DNA of 64,000 nt from Platycnemis pennipes. Lineage: Eukaryota; Arthropoda; Insecta; Odonata; Platycnemididae. Position 1 is the stretch's first letter. Each line of letters starts with the position of its first letter. Of the stretch, positions 11,635 to 26,500 are shown piece by piece. The translations under genes were made by a program, and so were the position numbers. The stretch is from NCBI GenBank assembly GCA_933228895.1, contig OW121846.1, forward strand, positions 74,350,064 to 74,414,063, read 5' to 3'. The notes beneath the pieces were generated by a model. It had not been told where the DNA came from. It saw only the letters and a program-made list of their open reading frames with translations, and searched no databases.

Positions 11635-13847
11635 CTGGCCCAGTCATTTTATCACTGGCCCTGTCATTTTATGACTGGTTCTGTCATTTAATGACTGGCC
11701 AAGTCATTTTGTGACTGGCAGAGTCATTTTATCACTGGCCCGGTCATTAATGGCTGGCCCTGTCATTAATGACTTGCCCTGTCATTAATGCCTGTCCCAG
11801 TCATTTTATCACTGGCCCTATCATTAATGACTGGCCCTGTCATTAATGACTGGCCCTGTCATTAATGACTGGCCCAGTCATTTTATCACTGGCCCTGTCA
11901 TTTTATGACTGGTTCTGTCATTTAATGACTGGCCAAGTCATTTTGTGACTGGCAGAGTCATTTTATCACTGGCCCTGTCATTAATGACTGGCCCTGTCAT
12001 TAATGACTGGCCCAGTCATTTTGTCACTGGCCCTGTCATTTTAGGACCGGTTCTGTAATTAATGACTGGCCCAGTCATTTTATCACTGGTCCTTCCATTT
12101 TATCTTTGGCCCTGTCATTAATGACTGGCCCTGTTATAATGACTGGCTTAGTCATTTTATCACTGGCCCTGTCATTAATGACTGCCCCTGTCATTAATGA
12201 CTGGCCCAGGCATTTTATCACATACCCTGTCATTAATGACTGGCCCAGTCATTTTATCACTGGCCCTGTCATTTTATCACTGGCCCTATAATTAATGACT
12301 GGCCCTGTCATTAATGACTAGCCCAGTCATTTTATCACTGGCCCTGTCATTAATGACTGGCCCAGTCATTTTATCACTGGCCCTGTCATTTTATGACTGA
12401 TTCTGTCATTTTATGACTGGCCAAGTCATTTTATGACTGGCAGTGTCATTTTATCACTGGCCCTGTCTTTAATGACTGGCCCTGTCATTAATGACTGGCC
12501 CAGTCATTTTATCACTGGCCCTGTCATTTTATGACTCTTTCTGTCATTAATGACTGGCCCAGTCATTTTATGACTGGTTTTGTCATTTTATGACTGGCCA
12601 AGTCATTTTATGACTGGCAGCGTCATTTTATCACTGGCCCTGTCATTAATGACTGGCCCAGTCATAAATGACTGGCCCAGTCATTTTATCACTTGCCCTG
12701 TCATTTTATTACCGGTTCTGTCATTTTATGACCGGCCCGGTCATTTTATCACTGGCCCTGTCATTAATGACTGGCCCTGTCATTAATGACTGGCCCAGTC
12801 ATTTTATCACTGGCCCTGTCATTTTATGACCGGTTCTGTCATCAATGACTGGCCCAGTCATTTTATCACTGGCCCTTCTATTTTATCACTGGCCCTGTCA
12901 TTAATGACTGGCCTAGTCATTTTATCATTGGCCCTGTCATTTTATGACCGGTTCTGTCATTAATGACTGGCACAGTCATTTTATCATTGGCCTTTTCATT
13001 TTATCACTGGCCCTGTCATTAATGATTGGCCCTGTCATTAATGACTGGCCCTGTCATTAATGACTGGCTTAGTCACTTTATCACTGGCCCTAACATTAAT
13101 GACTTGCCCAGTCATTTTATCACTGGCCCTGTCATTTTATGACTGGTTCTGTCATTTTATGACTGGCCAAGTCATTTTATGACTGGCAGAGTCATTTTAT
13201 CACTGGCCCTGTCATTAATGACTGGCCTTGTCATTAATGACTGGCCCAGTCATTTTATCACTGGCCCTGTCATTAATGACTGGCGCTGTCATTAATGACT
13301 GGCCCTGTCATTTTATCACTGGCCCTGTCATTTTATGACTGGTACTGTCATTTTAAGACTGGCCAAGTCATTTTGTGACTAGCAGAGTCATTTTATCACT
13401 GGCCTTGTCATTAATGACTGGCCCTGTCACTAATGACTGGCCCAGTCATTTTATCACTGGCCCTGTCATTAATGACTGGCCCAGTCATTTTATCACTGGC
13501 CCTGTCATTTTACGACTGGTTCTGTCATTTTATGACTGGCCAAGTCATTTTATGACTGGCTGAGTCATTTTATCACTGGCCCATTCATTAATGACTGGCC
13601 CTGTCATTAATGACTGGCCCAGTCATTTTATCACTGGCCCTGTCATTTTATGACTTGTTCTGTCATTTTATAATTGGCCAAGTCATTTTATGACTGGCAG
13701 AGTCATTTTATCACTGGCCCTGTCATTAATGACATGCCTTGTCATTAAAGACTGGCCCAGTCATTTTACCACTGGCCCTGTCATTAATGACTGGCCCTGT
13801 CATTAATGACTGGCCCAGTCATTAATGACTGGCCCAGTCATTTTATC

Positions 13848-13877
13848 ACTGGCCCTGTCATTAATGACAGGGCCAGT
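13848..13877. repeat. 30-bp palindrome/micro-inversion, HOR-1 copy 2, second site
   Basis: It is the equivalent of 6289-6318 in copy 2. The arms are perfect and the flanking aagtgccagtgatcaaatg patch is conserved. Confidence 0.87.
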
Positions 13878-16800
13878 CATTAATGAAAGTGCCAGTGATC
13901 AAATGACTGGCCCTGTCATTAATGACTGGCAGAGTCATTTTATCACTGGCCCTGTCATTAATGACTGGCCCAATCATTTTATCACTGGCCCTGTCATTTT
14001 ATGACTGGTTCTGTCATTTTATGACTGGCCAAGTTATTTTATGACTAGCAGAGTCATATAATCACTGGCCCTGTCATTAATGACTGGCGATGTCATTAAT
14101 GACTGGCCCAGTCATTTTATCACTGGCCCTGTCATTAATGACTGGCCCTGTCATTAATGACTGGGTCAGTCATTTTATCCCTGGCCCTGTCATTTTATGA
14201 CTGGTTCTGTCATTTTATGACTGGCCAAGTCATTTTATAATTGGCAGAGTCATTTTATCACTGGCCCTGTCTTTAATGACTGGCCCTGTCATTAATGACT
14301 AGCCCAGTCATTTTATCACTGGCCCTGTCATTAATGACTGGCCCTGTCATTAATGACTGGCCCAGTCATTTTATCACTGGCCCTATCATTTTATGACTCT
14401 TTCTGTCATTAATGACTGGCCCAGTCATTTTATGACTGGTTCTGTCATTTTATGACTGGCGAAGTCATTTTATGACTGGCAGAGTAATTTTATCACTGGC
14501 CCTGTCATTAATGACTGGCCCTTCATTAATGACTGGCCCAATCATTTTATCACTGGCCCTGTAATTTATGACTGGCCCTGTCATTAATGATTGGGTCAGT
14601 CATTTTATCACTGGCCCTGTCATTTTATGACTAGTTCTGTCATTTTATGACTGGCGAAGTCATTTTATGACTGGCAGAGTCATTTTATCACTGGCCCTGT
14701 CTTTAATGACTGGCCCTGTCATTAATGACTGGCCCAGTCATTTTATCACTGGCCCTGTCATTAATGACTGGCCCTGTCATTAATGACTGGCCCAGTCATT
14801 TTATCACTGGCCCTGTCATTTTATGACTCTTTCTGTCATTAATGACTGGCCCAGTCATTTTATGACTGGTTCTGTCATTTTATGACTGGCCAAGTCATTT
14901 TATGACTGGCAGCGTCATTTTATCACTGGCCCTGTCATTAATGACTGGCCCAGTCTTTAATGACTTGCCCAGTCATTTTATCACTTGCCCTGTCATTTTA
15001 TTACCGGTTCTGTCATTTTATGACCGGCCCGGTCATTTTATCACTGGCCCTGTCATTAATGACTGGCCCTGTCATTAATGACTGGCCCAGTCATTTTATC
15101 ACTGGCCCTGTCATTAATGACTGGCCCTGTCATTAATGATTGGGTCAGTCATTTTATCACTGGCCCTTCTATTTTATCACTGGCCCTGTCATTAATGACT
15201 GGCCCTGTTATAATGACTGGCTTAGTCATTTTATCACTGGCCCTGTCATTAATGACTGGCCCTGTCATTAATGACTGGCCCAGGCATTTTATCACCGGCC
15301 CTGTCATTAATGATTGGCCCTGTCATTAATGATTGGCCCTGACATTAATGACTGGCCCTGTCATTAATGACTGGCCCAGTCATTTTATCATTGGCCCTGT
15401 CATTTATTGACCGGTTCTGTCATTAATGACTGGCACAGTCATTTTATCATTGGCCTTTTCATTTTATCACTGGCCCTGTCATTAATGACTGGCCCTGTCA
15501 TTAATGACTGGCCCTGTCATTAATGACTGGCTTAGTCACCTTATCACTGGCCCTAACATGAATGACTTGCCCAGTCATTTTATCACTGGCCCTGTCATTT
15601 TATGACTGGTTCTGTCATTTTATGACTGGCCAAGTCATTTTATGACTGGCAGAGTCATTTTATCACTGGCCCTGTCATTAATGACTGGCCTTGTCATTAA
15701 TGACTGGCCCAGTCATTTTATCACTGGCCCTATATAAGTAATGCCTGGCCCTGTCATTAATGACTGGCCCAGTCATTTTATCACTGGCCCTATCATTAAT
15801 GACTGGCGCTGTCATTAATGACTGGCCCTGTCATTTTATCACTGGCCCTGTCATTTTATGACTGGTACTGTCATTTTAAGACTGGCCAAGTCATTTTGTG
15901 ACTGGCAGAGTCATTTTATCACTGGCCTTGTCATTAATGACTAGCCCTGTTACTAATGACTGTCCCAGTCATTTTATCACTGGCCCTGTCATTAATGACT
16001 GGCCCAGTCATTTTATCACTGGCCCTGTCATTTTACGACTGGTTCTGTCATTTTATGACTGGGCAAGTCATTTTATGACTGGCTGAGTCATTTTATCACT
16101 GGCCCTGTCATTAATGACTGGCCCTGTCATTAATGACTGGCCCAGTCATTTTATCACTGGCCCTGTCATTTTACGACTTGTTCTGTCATTTTATGATTGG
16201 CCAAGTCATTTTATGACTGGCAGAGTCATTTTATCACTGGCCCTGTCATTAATGACATGTCTTGTCATTAATGACTGGCCCTGTCATTTTACCACTGGCC
16301 CTGTCATTAATGACTGGCCCTGTCATTAATGACTGGCCCAGTGATTTTATCACTGGCCCTGTCATTAATGACAGGGCCACTCATTAATGAAAGTGCCAGT
16401 GATCAAATGACTGGCCCTGTCATTAATGACTGGCAGAGTCATTTTATCACAGGCCCTGTCATTAATGACTGGCCCTGTCATTAATGACTGGCCCAGTTAT
16501 TTTATCACTGGCCCTGTCATTTTATGACTGGTTCTGTCATTTTATGACTGGCCAAGTCATTTTATGACTAGCAGAGTCATTTTATCACTTGCCCTGTCAT
16601 TAATGATTGGCCCTGTCATTAATGACTGGCCCAGTCATTTTATCACTGGCCCTGTCATTTTATGACTGGTTCTGTCATTTTATGACTGGCCAAGTTATTC
16701 TATGACTAGCAGAGTCATTTTATCACTGGCCCTGTCATTAATGACTGGCCCTGTCATTAATGACTGGCCCAGTGATTTTATCACTGGCCCTGTCATTAAT

Positions 16801-18730
16801 GACTGGCCCTGTTATTAATGACTGGGACAGTCATTTTATCACTGGCCCTGTCATTTTATGACTGGTTCTGTCATTTTATGACTGACCAAGTCATTTTATG
16901 ACTGGCCAAGTCATTTTATGACTGGCAGTCATTTTATCACTGGCCCTGTCTTTAATGACTGGCCCTGCCATTAATGACTTGCCCAGTCATTTTATCACTG
17001 GCCCTGTCATTTTATGACTTGTTCTGTCATTTTAAGACTGGCCAAGTCATTTTATGACTGGCAGTCATTTTATCACTGGCCCTGTCTATAATGACTGGCC
17101 CTGCCATTAATGACTTGCCCAGTCATTTTATCACTTGCCCTGTCATTTTATTACTGGTTCTGTCATTTTATGACCGGCCCGGTCATTTTATGGCCCGGTC
17201 ATTTTATCACTGGCCCTGTCATTTTATGACTGATTCTGTCACTTTATGACTGGCTAAGTCATTTTATGACTGGCAGAGTCATTTTATCACTGGCCCTGTC
17301 ATTAATGGCTGGCCCTGTCATTAATGGCTGGCCCTGTCATTAATGACTGGCCCTGTCATTAATGCCTGTCCCAGTCATTTTATCACTGGCCCTATCATTA
17401 ATGACTGGCCCTGTCATTAATGACTGGCCCAGTCATTTTATCACTGGCCCTGTCATTTTATGACTGGTTCTGTCATTTTATGACTGGCCAAGTCATTTTA
17501 TGACTGGCAGAGTCATTTTATCACTGGCCCTGTCATTAATGACTGGCCCTGTCATTAATGACTGGCCCAGTCATTTTGTCACTGGCCCTGTCATTTTAGG
17601 ACCGGTTCTGTAATTAATGACTGGTCCAGTCATTTTATCACTGGCCCTTCCATTTTATCTTTGGCCCTGTCATTAATGACTGGCCCTGTTATAATGACTG
17701 GCTTACTCATTTTATCACTGGCCCTGTCATTAATGACTGCCCCTGTCATTAATGACTGGCCCAGGCATTTTATCACATACCCTGTCATTAATGACTGGCC
17801 CTGTCATTAATGATTGCCCCTGTCATTAATGACTGGCCCAGTCATTTTATCACTGGCCCTGTCATTTTATCACTGGCCCTATAATTAATGACTGGCCCTG
17901 TCATTAATGACTAGCCCAGTCATTTTATCACTGGCCCTGTCATTAATGACTGGCCCAGTCATTTTACCACTGGCCCTGTCATTTTATGACTGGTTCTGTC
18001 ATTTTATGACTGGCCAAGTCATTTTATGACTGGCAGAGTCATTTTATCACTGGCCTTGTCATTAATGACTGGCCCTGTCACTAATGACTGGCCCAGTCAT
18101 TTTATCACTGGCCCTGTCATTAATGACTGGCCCAGTCATTTTATCACTGGCCCTGTCATTTAACGACTGGTTCTGTCATTTTATGACTGGCCAAGTCATT
18201 TTATGACCGGCAGAGTCATTTTATCACTGGCCCTGTCATTAATGACTGGCCCTGTCATTAATGACTGGCCCTGTCATTAATGACTGGCCCAGTCATTTTA
18301 TCACTGGCCCTGTCATTTTATGACTTGTTCTGTCATCTTATGACTGGCCAAGTCATTTTATGACTGGCAGAGTCATTTTATCACTGGCCCTGTCATTAAT
18401 GACTGGCCCTGTCATTGATGACTGGCCCAGTCATTTTATCACTGGCCCTGTCATTTTATGACTTGTTCTGTCATTTTATGATTGGCCAAGTCATTTTATG
18501 ACTGGCAGAGTCATTTTATCACTGGCCCTGTCATTAATGACATGCCCTGTCATTAATGACTGGCCCAGTCATGTTATCACTGGCCCTGTCATTAATGACT
18601 GGCCCTGTCATTAATGACTGGCCCAGTCATTTCATCACTGGCCCTGTCATTTTATAACTGGTTCTGTCATTATTGACTGGCCCAGTCATTTTATCACTGG
18701 CCCTGTCATTAATGACTGGCCCTGTCATTA

Positions 18731-19042
18731 ATGACTGTCCCAGTCATTTTATTACTGGCCCTGTCATTAATGTCTGGCCCTGTCATTAATGACTGGCCCA
18801 GTCATTTTATCACTGGCCCTGTCATTTTATGACTGGTTCTGTCATTTTATGACTGGCCAAGTCGATTTATGACTATAGAGTCATTTTATCACTGGCCCTG
18901 TCAGTAATGACTGGCCCTGTCATTAATGACTGGCCCAGTCATTTCATCACTGGCCCTGTCATTTTATAACTGGTTCTGTCATTAATGACTGGCCCAGTCA
19001 TTTTATCACTGGCCCTGTCATTAATGACTGGCCCTGTCATTA
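18731..19042 (+). repeat. ~312-bp insertion in HOR-1 copy 3 bearing a HOR-2 marker
   Basis: The landmark atgactgtcc occurs at 18731 and 19043 in copy 3 but only once in copies 1 and 2. The inserted stretch contains gtcgatttatgactatagag at 18861 followed by gtcagtaatgac. That pair of variants is the hallmark of HOR-2. Either HOR-2 was seeded from this copy or copy 3 acquired the block from HOR-2. Confidence 0.78.
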
Positions 19043-21709
19043 ATGACTGTCCCAGTCATTTTATTACTGGCCCTGTCATTAATGTCTGGCCCTGTCATTA
19101 ATGACTGGCCCAGTCATTTTATCACTGGCCCTGTCATTTTATTACTGGTTCTGTCATTTTATGACCGGCCCTGTCATTTTATGACTGGTTCTGTCACTTT
19201 ATTACTGGCCCAGTCATTTTATTACTTGCCCTGTCATTTTATTACTGGTTCTGTCATTTTATCACTGGCCCTGTCATTTTATGACTGGTTCTGTCACTTT
19301 ATGACTGGCTAAGTCATTTTACGACTGGCAGAGTCATTTTATCACTGGCCCTGTCATTAATGGCTGGCCCTGTCATTAATGGCTGGCCCTGTCATTAATG
19401 ACTGGCCCTGTCATTAATGCCTGTCCCAGTCATTTTATCACTGGCCCTATCATTAATGACTGGCCCTGTCATTAATGACTGGCCCTGTCATTAATGACTG
19501 GCCCAGTCATTTTATCACTGGCCCTGTCATTTTATGACTGGTTCTGTCATTTAATGACTGGCCAAGTCATTTTGTGACTGGCAGAGTCATTTTATCACTG
19601 GCCCGGTCATTAATGGCTGGCCCTGTCATTAATGACTTGCCCTGTCATTAATGCCTGTCCCAGTCATTTTATCACTGGCCCTATCATTAATGACTGGCCC
19701 TGTCATTAATGACTGGCCCTGTCATTAATGACTGGCCCAGTCATTTTATCACTGGCCCTGTCATTTTATGACTGGTTCTATCATTTAATGACTGGCCAAG
19801 TCATTTTGTGACTGGCAGAGTCATTTTATCACTGGCCCTGTCATTAATGACTGGCCCTGTCATTAATGACTGGCCCAGTCATTTTGTCACTGGCCCTGTC
19901 ATTTTAGGACCGGTTCTGTAATTAATGACTGGCCCAGTCATTTTATCACTGGTCCTTCCATTTTATCTTTGGCCCTGTCATTAATGACTGGCCCTGTTAT
20001 AATGACTGGCTTAGTCATTTTATCACTGGCCCTGTCATTAATGACTGCCCCTGTCATTAATGACTGGCCCAGGCATTTTATCACATACCCTGTCATTAAT
20101 GACTGGCCCAGTCATTTTATCACTGGCCCTGTCATTTTATCACTGGCCCTATAATTAATGACTGGCCCTGTCATTAATGACTAGCCCAGTCATTTTATCA
20201 CTGGCCCTGTCATTAATGACTGGCCCAGTCATTTTATCACTGGCCCTGTCATTTTATGACTGGTTCTGTCATTTTATGACTGGCCAAGTCATTTTATGAC
20301 TGGCAGTGTCATTTTATCACTGGCCCTGTCTTTAATGACTGGCCCTGTCATTAATGACTGGCCCAGTCATTTTATCACTGGCCCTGTCATTTTATGACTC
20401 TTTCTGTCATTAATGACTGGCCCAGTCATTTTATGACTGGTTTTGTCATTTTATGACTGGCCAAGTCATTTTATGACTGGCAGCGTCATTTTATCACTGG
20501 CCCTGTCATTAATGACTGGCCCAGTCATAAATGACTGGCCCAGTCATTTTATCACTTGCCCTGTCATTTTATTACCGGTTCTGTCATTTTATGACCGGCC
20601 CGGTCATTTTATCACTGGCCCTGTCATTAATGACTGGCCCTGTCATTAATGACTGGCCCAGTCATTTTATCACTGGCCCTGTCATTTTATGACCGGTTCT
20701 GTCATCAATGACTGGCCCAGTCATTTTATCACTGGCCCTTCTATTTTATCACTGGCCCTGTCATTAATGACTGGCCTAGTCATTTTATCATTGGCCCTGT
20801 CATTTTATGACCGGTTCTGTCATTAATGACTGGCACAGTCATTTTATCATTGGCCTTTTCATTTTATCACTGGCCCTGTCATTAATGATTGGCCCTGTCA
20901 TTAATGACTGGCCCTGTCATTAATGACTGGCTTAGTCACTTTATCACTGGCCCTAACATTAATGACTTGCCCAGTCATTTTATCACTGGCCCTGTCATTT
21001 TATGACTGGTTCTGTCATTTTATGACTGGCCAAGTCATTTTATGACTGGCAGAGTCATTTTATCACTGGCCCTGTCATTAATGACTGGCCTTGTCATTAA
21101 TGACTGGCCCAGTCATTTTATCACTGGCCCTGTCATTAATGACTGGCGCTGTCATTAATGACTGGCCCTGTCATTTTATCACTGGCCCTGTCATTTTATG
21201 ACTGGTACTGTCATTTTAAGACTGGCCAAGTCATTTTGTGACTAGCAGAGTCATTTTATCACTGGCCTTGTCATTAATGACTGGCCCTGTCACTAATGAC
21301 TGGCCCAGTCATTTTATCACTGGCCCTGTCATTAATGACTGGCCCAGTCATTTTATCACTGGCCCTGTCATTTTACGACTGGTTCTGTCATTTTATGACT
21401 GGCCAAGTCATTTTATGACTGGCTGAGTCATTTTATCACTGGCCCATTCATTAATGACTGGCCCTGTCATTAATGACTGGCCCAGTCATTTTATCACTGG
21501 CCCTGTCATTTTATGACTTGTTCTGTCATTTTATAATTGGCCAAGTCATTTTATGACTGGCAGAGTCATTTTATCACTGGCCCTGTCATTATGACATGCC
21601 TTGTCATTAAAGACTGGCCCAGTCATTTTACCACTGGCCCTGTCATTAATGACTGGCCCTGTCATTAATGACTGGCCCAGTCATTAATGACTGGCCCAGT
21701 CATTTTATC

Positions 21710-21739
21710 ACTGGCCCTGTCATTAATGACAGGGCCAGT
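21710..21739. repeat. 30-bp palindrome/micro-inversion, HOR-1 copy 3, second site
   Basis: It is the equivalent of 6289-6318 and 13848-13877 in copy 3, with perfect arms. The first site of copy 3 (around 16352-16381) is imperfect because of the gccact change. Confidence 0.87.
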
Positions 21740-23520
21740 CATTAATGAAAGTGCCAGTGATCAAATGACTGGCCCTGTCATTAATGACTGGCAGAGTCAT
21801 TTTATCACTGGCCCTGTCATTAATGACTGGCCCTGTCATTAATGACTGGCCCAATCATTTTATCACTGGCCCTGTCATTTTATGACTGGTTCTGTCATTT
21901 TATGACTGGCCAAGTTATTTTATGACTAGCAGAGTCATATAATCACTGGCCCTGTCATTAATGACTGGCGATGTCATTAATGACTGGCCCAGTCATTTTA
22001 TCACTGGCCCTGTCATTAATGACTGGCCCTGTCATTAATGACTGGGTCAGTCATTTTATCCCTGGCCCTGTCATTTTATGACTGGTTCTGTCATTTTATG
22101 ACTGGCCAAGTCATTTTATAATTGGCAGAGTCATTTTATCACTGGCCCTGTCTTTAATGACTGGCCCTGTCATTAATGACTAGCCCAGTCATTTTATCAC
22201 TGGCCCTGTCATTAATGACTGGCCCTGTCATTAATGACTGGCCCAGTCATTTTATCACTGGCCCTATCATTTTATGACTCTTTCTGTCATTAATGACTGG
22301 CCCAGTCATTTTATGACTGGTTCTGTCATTTTATGACTGGCGAAGTCATTTTATGACTGGCAGAGTAATTTTATCACTGGCCCTGTCATTAATGACTGGC
22401 CCTTCATTAATGACTGGCCCAATCATTTTATCACTGGCCCTGTAATTTATGACTGGCCCTGTCATTAATGATTGGGTCAGTCATTTTATCACTGGCCCTG
22501 TCATTTTATGACTAGTTCTGTCATTTTATGACTGGCGAAGTCATTTTATGACTGGCAGAGTCATTTTATCACTGGCCCTGTCTTTAATGACTGGCCCTGT
22601 CATTAATGACTGGCCCAGTCATTTTATCACTGGCCCTGTCATTAATGACTGGCCCTGTCATTAATGACTGGCCCAGTCATTTTATCACTGGCCCTGTCAT
22701 TTTATGACTCTTTCTGTCATTAATGACTGGCCCAGTCATTTTATGACTGGTTCTGTCATTTTATGACTGGCCAAGTCATTTTATGACTGGCAGCGTCATT
22801 TTATCACTGGCCCTGTCATTAATGACTGGCCCAGTCTTTAATGACTTGCCCAGTCATTTTATCACTTGCCCTGTCATTTTATTACCGGTTCTGTCATTTT
22901 ATGACCGGCCCGGTCATTTTATCACTGGCCCTGTCATTAATGACTGGCCCTGTCATTAATGACTGGCCCAGTCATTTTATCACTGGCCCTGTCATTAATG
23001 ACTGGCCCTGTCATTAATGATTGGGTCAGTCATTTTATCACTGGCCCTTCTATTTTATCACTGGCCCTGTCATTAATGACTGGCCCTGTTATAATGACTG
23101 GCTTAGTCATTTTATCACTGGCCCTGTCATTAATGACTGGCCCTGTCATTAATGACTGGCCCAGGCATTTTATCACCGGCCCTGTCATTAATGATTGGCC
23201 CTGTCATTAAACATTGGCCCTGTCATTAATGACTGGCCCTGTCATTAATGACTGGCCCAGTCATTTTATCATTGGCCCTGTCATTTATTGACCGGTTCTG
23301 TCATTAATGACTGGCACAGTCATTTTATCATTGGCCTTTTCATTTTATCACTGGCCCTGTCATTAATGACTGGCCCTGTCATTAATGACTGGCCCTGTCA
23401 TTAATGACTGGCTTAGTCACTTTATCACTGGCCCTAACATTAATGACTTGCCCAGTCATTTTATCACTGGCCCTGTCATTTTATGACTGGTTCTGTCATT
23501 TTATGACTGGCCAAGTCATT

Positions 23521-26500
23521 TTATGACTGGCAGAGTCATTTTATCACTGGCCCTGTCATTAATGACTGGCCTTGTCATTAATGACTGGCCCAGTCATTTT
23601 ATCACTGGCCCTATATAAGTAATGACTGGCCCTGTCATTAATGACTGGCCCAGTCATTTTATCACTGGCCCTATCATTAATGACTGGCGCTGTCATTAAT
23701 GACTGGCCCTGTCATTTTATCACTGGCCCTGTCATTTTATGACTGGTACTGTCATTTTAAGACTGGCCAAGTCATTTTGTGACTGGCAGAGTCATTTTAT
23801 CACTGGCCTTGTCATTAATGACTAGCCCTGTTACTAATGACTGTCCCAGTCATTTTATCACTGGCCCTGTCATTAATGACTGGCCCAGTCATTTTATCAC
23901 TGGCCCTGTCATTTTACGACTGGTTCTGTCATTTTATGACTGGGCAAGTCATTTTATGACTGGCTGAGTCATTTTATCACTGGCCCTGTCATTAATGACT
24001 GGCCCTGTCATTAATGACTGGCCCAGTCATTTTATCACTGGCCCTGTCATTTTACGACTTGTTCTGTCATTTTATGATTGGCCAAGTCATTTTATGACTG
24101 GCAGAGTCATTTTATCACTGGCCCTGTCATTAATGACATGTCTTGTCATTAATGACTGGCCCTGTCATTTTACCACTGGCCCTGTCATTAATGACTGGCC
24201 CTGTCATTAATGACTGGCCCAGTGATTTTATCACTGGCCCTGTCATTAATGACAGGGCCACTCATTAATGAAAGTGCCAGTGATCAAATGACTGGCCCTG
24301 TCATTAATGACTGGCAGAGTCATTTTATCACAGGCCCTGTCATTAATGACTGGCCCTGTCATTAATGACTGGCCCAGTTATTTTATCACTGGCCCTGTCA
24401 TTTTATGACTGGTTCTGTCATTTTATGACTGGCCAAGTCATTTTATGACTAGCAGAGTCATTTTATCACTTGCCCTGTCATTAATGATTGGCCCTGTCAT
24501 TAATGACTGGCCCAGTCATTTTATCACTGGCCCTGTCATTTTATGACTGGTTCTGTCATTTTATGACTGGCCAAGTTATTCTATGACTAGCAGAGTCATT
24601 TTATCACTGGCCCTGTCATTAATGACTGGCCCTGTCATTAATGACTGGCCCAGTGATTTTATCACTGGCCCTGTCATTAATGACTGGCCCTGTTATTAAT
24701 GACTGGGACAGTCATTTTATCACTGGCCCTGTCATTTTATGACTGGTTCTGTCATTTTATGACTGACCAAGTCATTTTATGACTGGCCAAGTCATTTTAT
24801 GACTGGCAGTCATTTTATCACTGGCCCTGTCTTTAATGACTGGCCCTGCCATTAATGACTTGCCCAGTCATTTTATCACTGGCCCTGTCATTTTATGACT
24901 TGTTCTGTCATTTTAAGACTGGCCAAGTCATTTTATGACTGGCAGTCATTTTATCACTGGCCCTGTCTATAATGACTGGCCCTGCCATTAATGACTTGCC
25001 CAGTCATTTTATCACTTGCCCTGTCATTTTATTACTGGTTCTGTCATTTTATGGCCCGGTCATTTTATCACTGGCCCTGTCATTTTATGACTGATTCTGT
25101 CACTTTATGACTGGCTAAGTCATTTTATGACTGGCAGAGTCATTTTATCACTGGCCCTGTCATTAATGGCTGGCCCTGTCATTAATGGCTGGCCCTGTCA
25201 TTAATGACTGGCCCTGTCATTAATGCCTGTCCCAGTCATTTTATCACTGGCCCTATCATTAATGACTGGCCCTGTCATTAATGACTGGCCCAGTCATTTT
25301 ATCACTGGCCCTGTCATTTTATGACTGGTTCTGTCATTTTATGACTGGCCAAGTCATTTTATGACTGGCAGAGTCATTTTATCACTGGCCCTGTCATTAA
25401 TGACTGGCCCTGTCATTAATGACTGGCCCAGTCATTTTGTCACTGGCCCTGTCATTTTAGGACCGGTTCTGTAATTAATGACTGGTCCAGTCATTTTATC
25501 ACTGGCCCTTCCATTTTATCTTTGGCCCTGTCATTAATGACTGGCCCTGTTATAATGACTGGCTTACTCATTTTATCACTGGCCCTGTCATTAATGACTG
25601 CCCCTGTCATTAATGACTGGCCCAGGCATTTTATCACATACCCTGTCATTAATGACTGGCCCTGTCATTAATGATTGCCCCTGTCATTAATGACTGGCCC
25701 AGTCATTTTATCACTGGCCCTGTCATTTTATCACTGGCCCTATAATTAATGACTGGCCCTGTCATTAATGACTAGCCCAGTCATTTTATCACTGGCCCTG
25801 TCATTAATGACTGGCCCAGTCATTTTACCACTGGCCCTGTCATTTTATGACTGGTTCTGTCATTTTATGACTGGCCAAGTCATTTTATGACTGGCAGAGT
25901 CATTTTATCACTGGTCTTGTCATTAATGACTGGCCCTGTCACTAATGACTGGCCCAGTCATTTTATCACTGGCCCTGTCATTAATGACTGGCCCAGTCAT
26001 TTTATCACTGGCCCTGTCATTTAACGACTGGTTCTGTCATTTTATGACTGGCCAAGTCATTTTATGACCGGCAGAGTCATTTTATCACTGGCCCTGTCAT
26101 TAATGACTGGCCCTGTCATTAATGACTGGCCCTGTCATTAATGACTGGCCCAGTCATTTTATCACTGGCCCTGTCATTTTATGACTTGTTCTGTCATCTT
26201 ATGACTGGCCAAGTCATTTTATGACTGGCAGAGTCATTTTATCACTGGCCCTGTCATTAATGACTGGCCCTGTCATTGATGACTGGCCCAGTCATTTTAT
26301 CACTGGCCCTGTCATTTTATGACTTGTTCTGTCATTTTATGATTGGCCAAGTCATTTTATGACTGGCAGAGTCATTTTATCACTGGCCCTGTCATTAATG
26401 ACATGCCCTGTCATTAATGACTGGCCCAGTCATGTTATCACTGGCCCTGTCATTAATGACTGGCCCTGTCATTAATGACTGGCCCAGTCATTTCATCACT

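Larger units (their letters stand above)
8080..15639 (+). repeat. HOR-1 copy 2 (7560 bp)
   Basis: It matches copy 1 almost base for base over long stretches, with scattered single-base differences. It lacks the extra 491-bp block of copy 1. It has a private 48-bp palindrome at 11587-11634. It shares variants with copy 3 that copy 1 lacks, for example gactggcgatgtc near 14085, so copies 2 and 3 look more closely related there. Confidence 0.9.
15640..23520 (+). repeat. HOR-1 copy 3 (7881 bp)
   Basis: It aligns with copy 2 except for about 312 bp extra near 18731-19043, equal to sixteen units. The insert duplicates the gactgtcccag segment and brings in the diagnostic unit gtcgatttatgactatagag at 18861, which is otherwise typical of HOR-2. 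It shares private variants with copy 4: gccactcattaatg, tcacaggccctg, gtctataatg and gcttactcatt. Confidence 0.9.
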
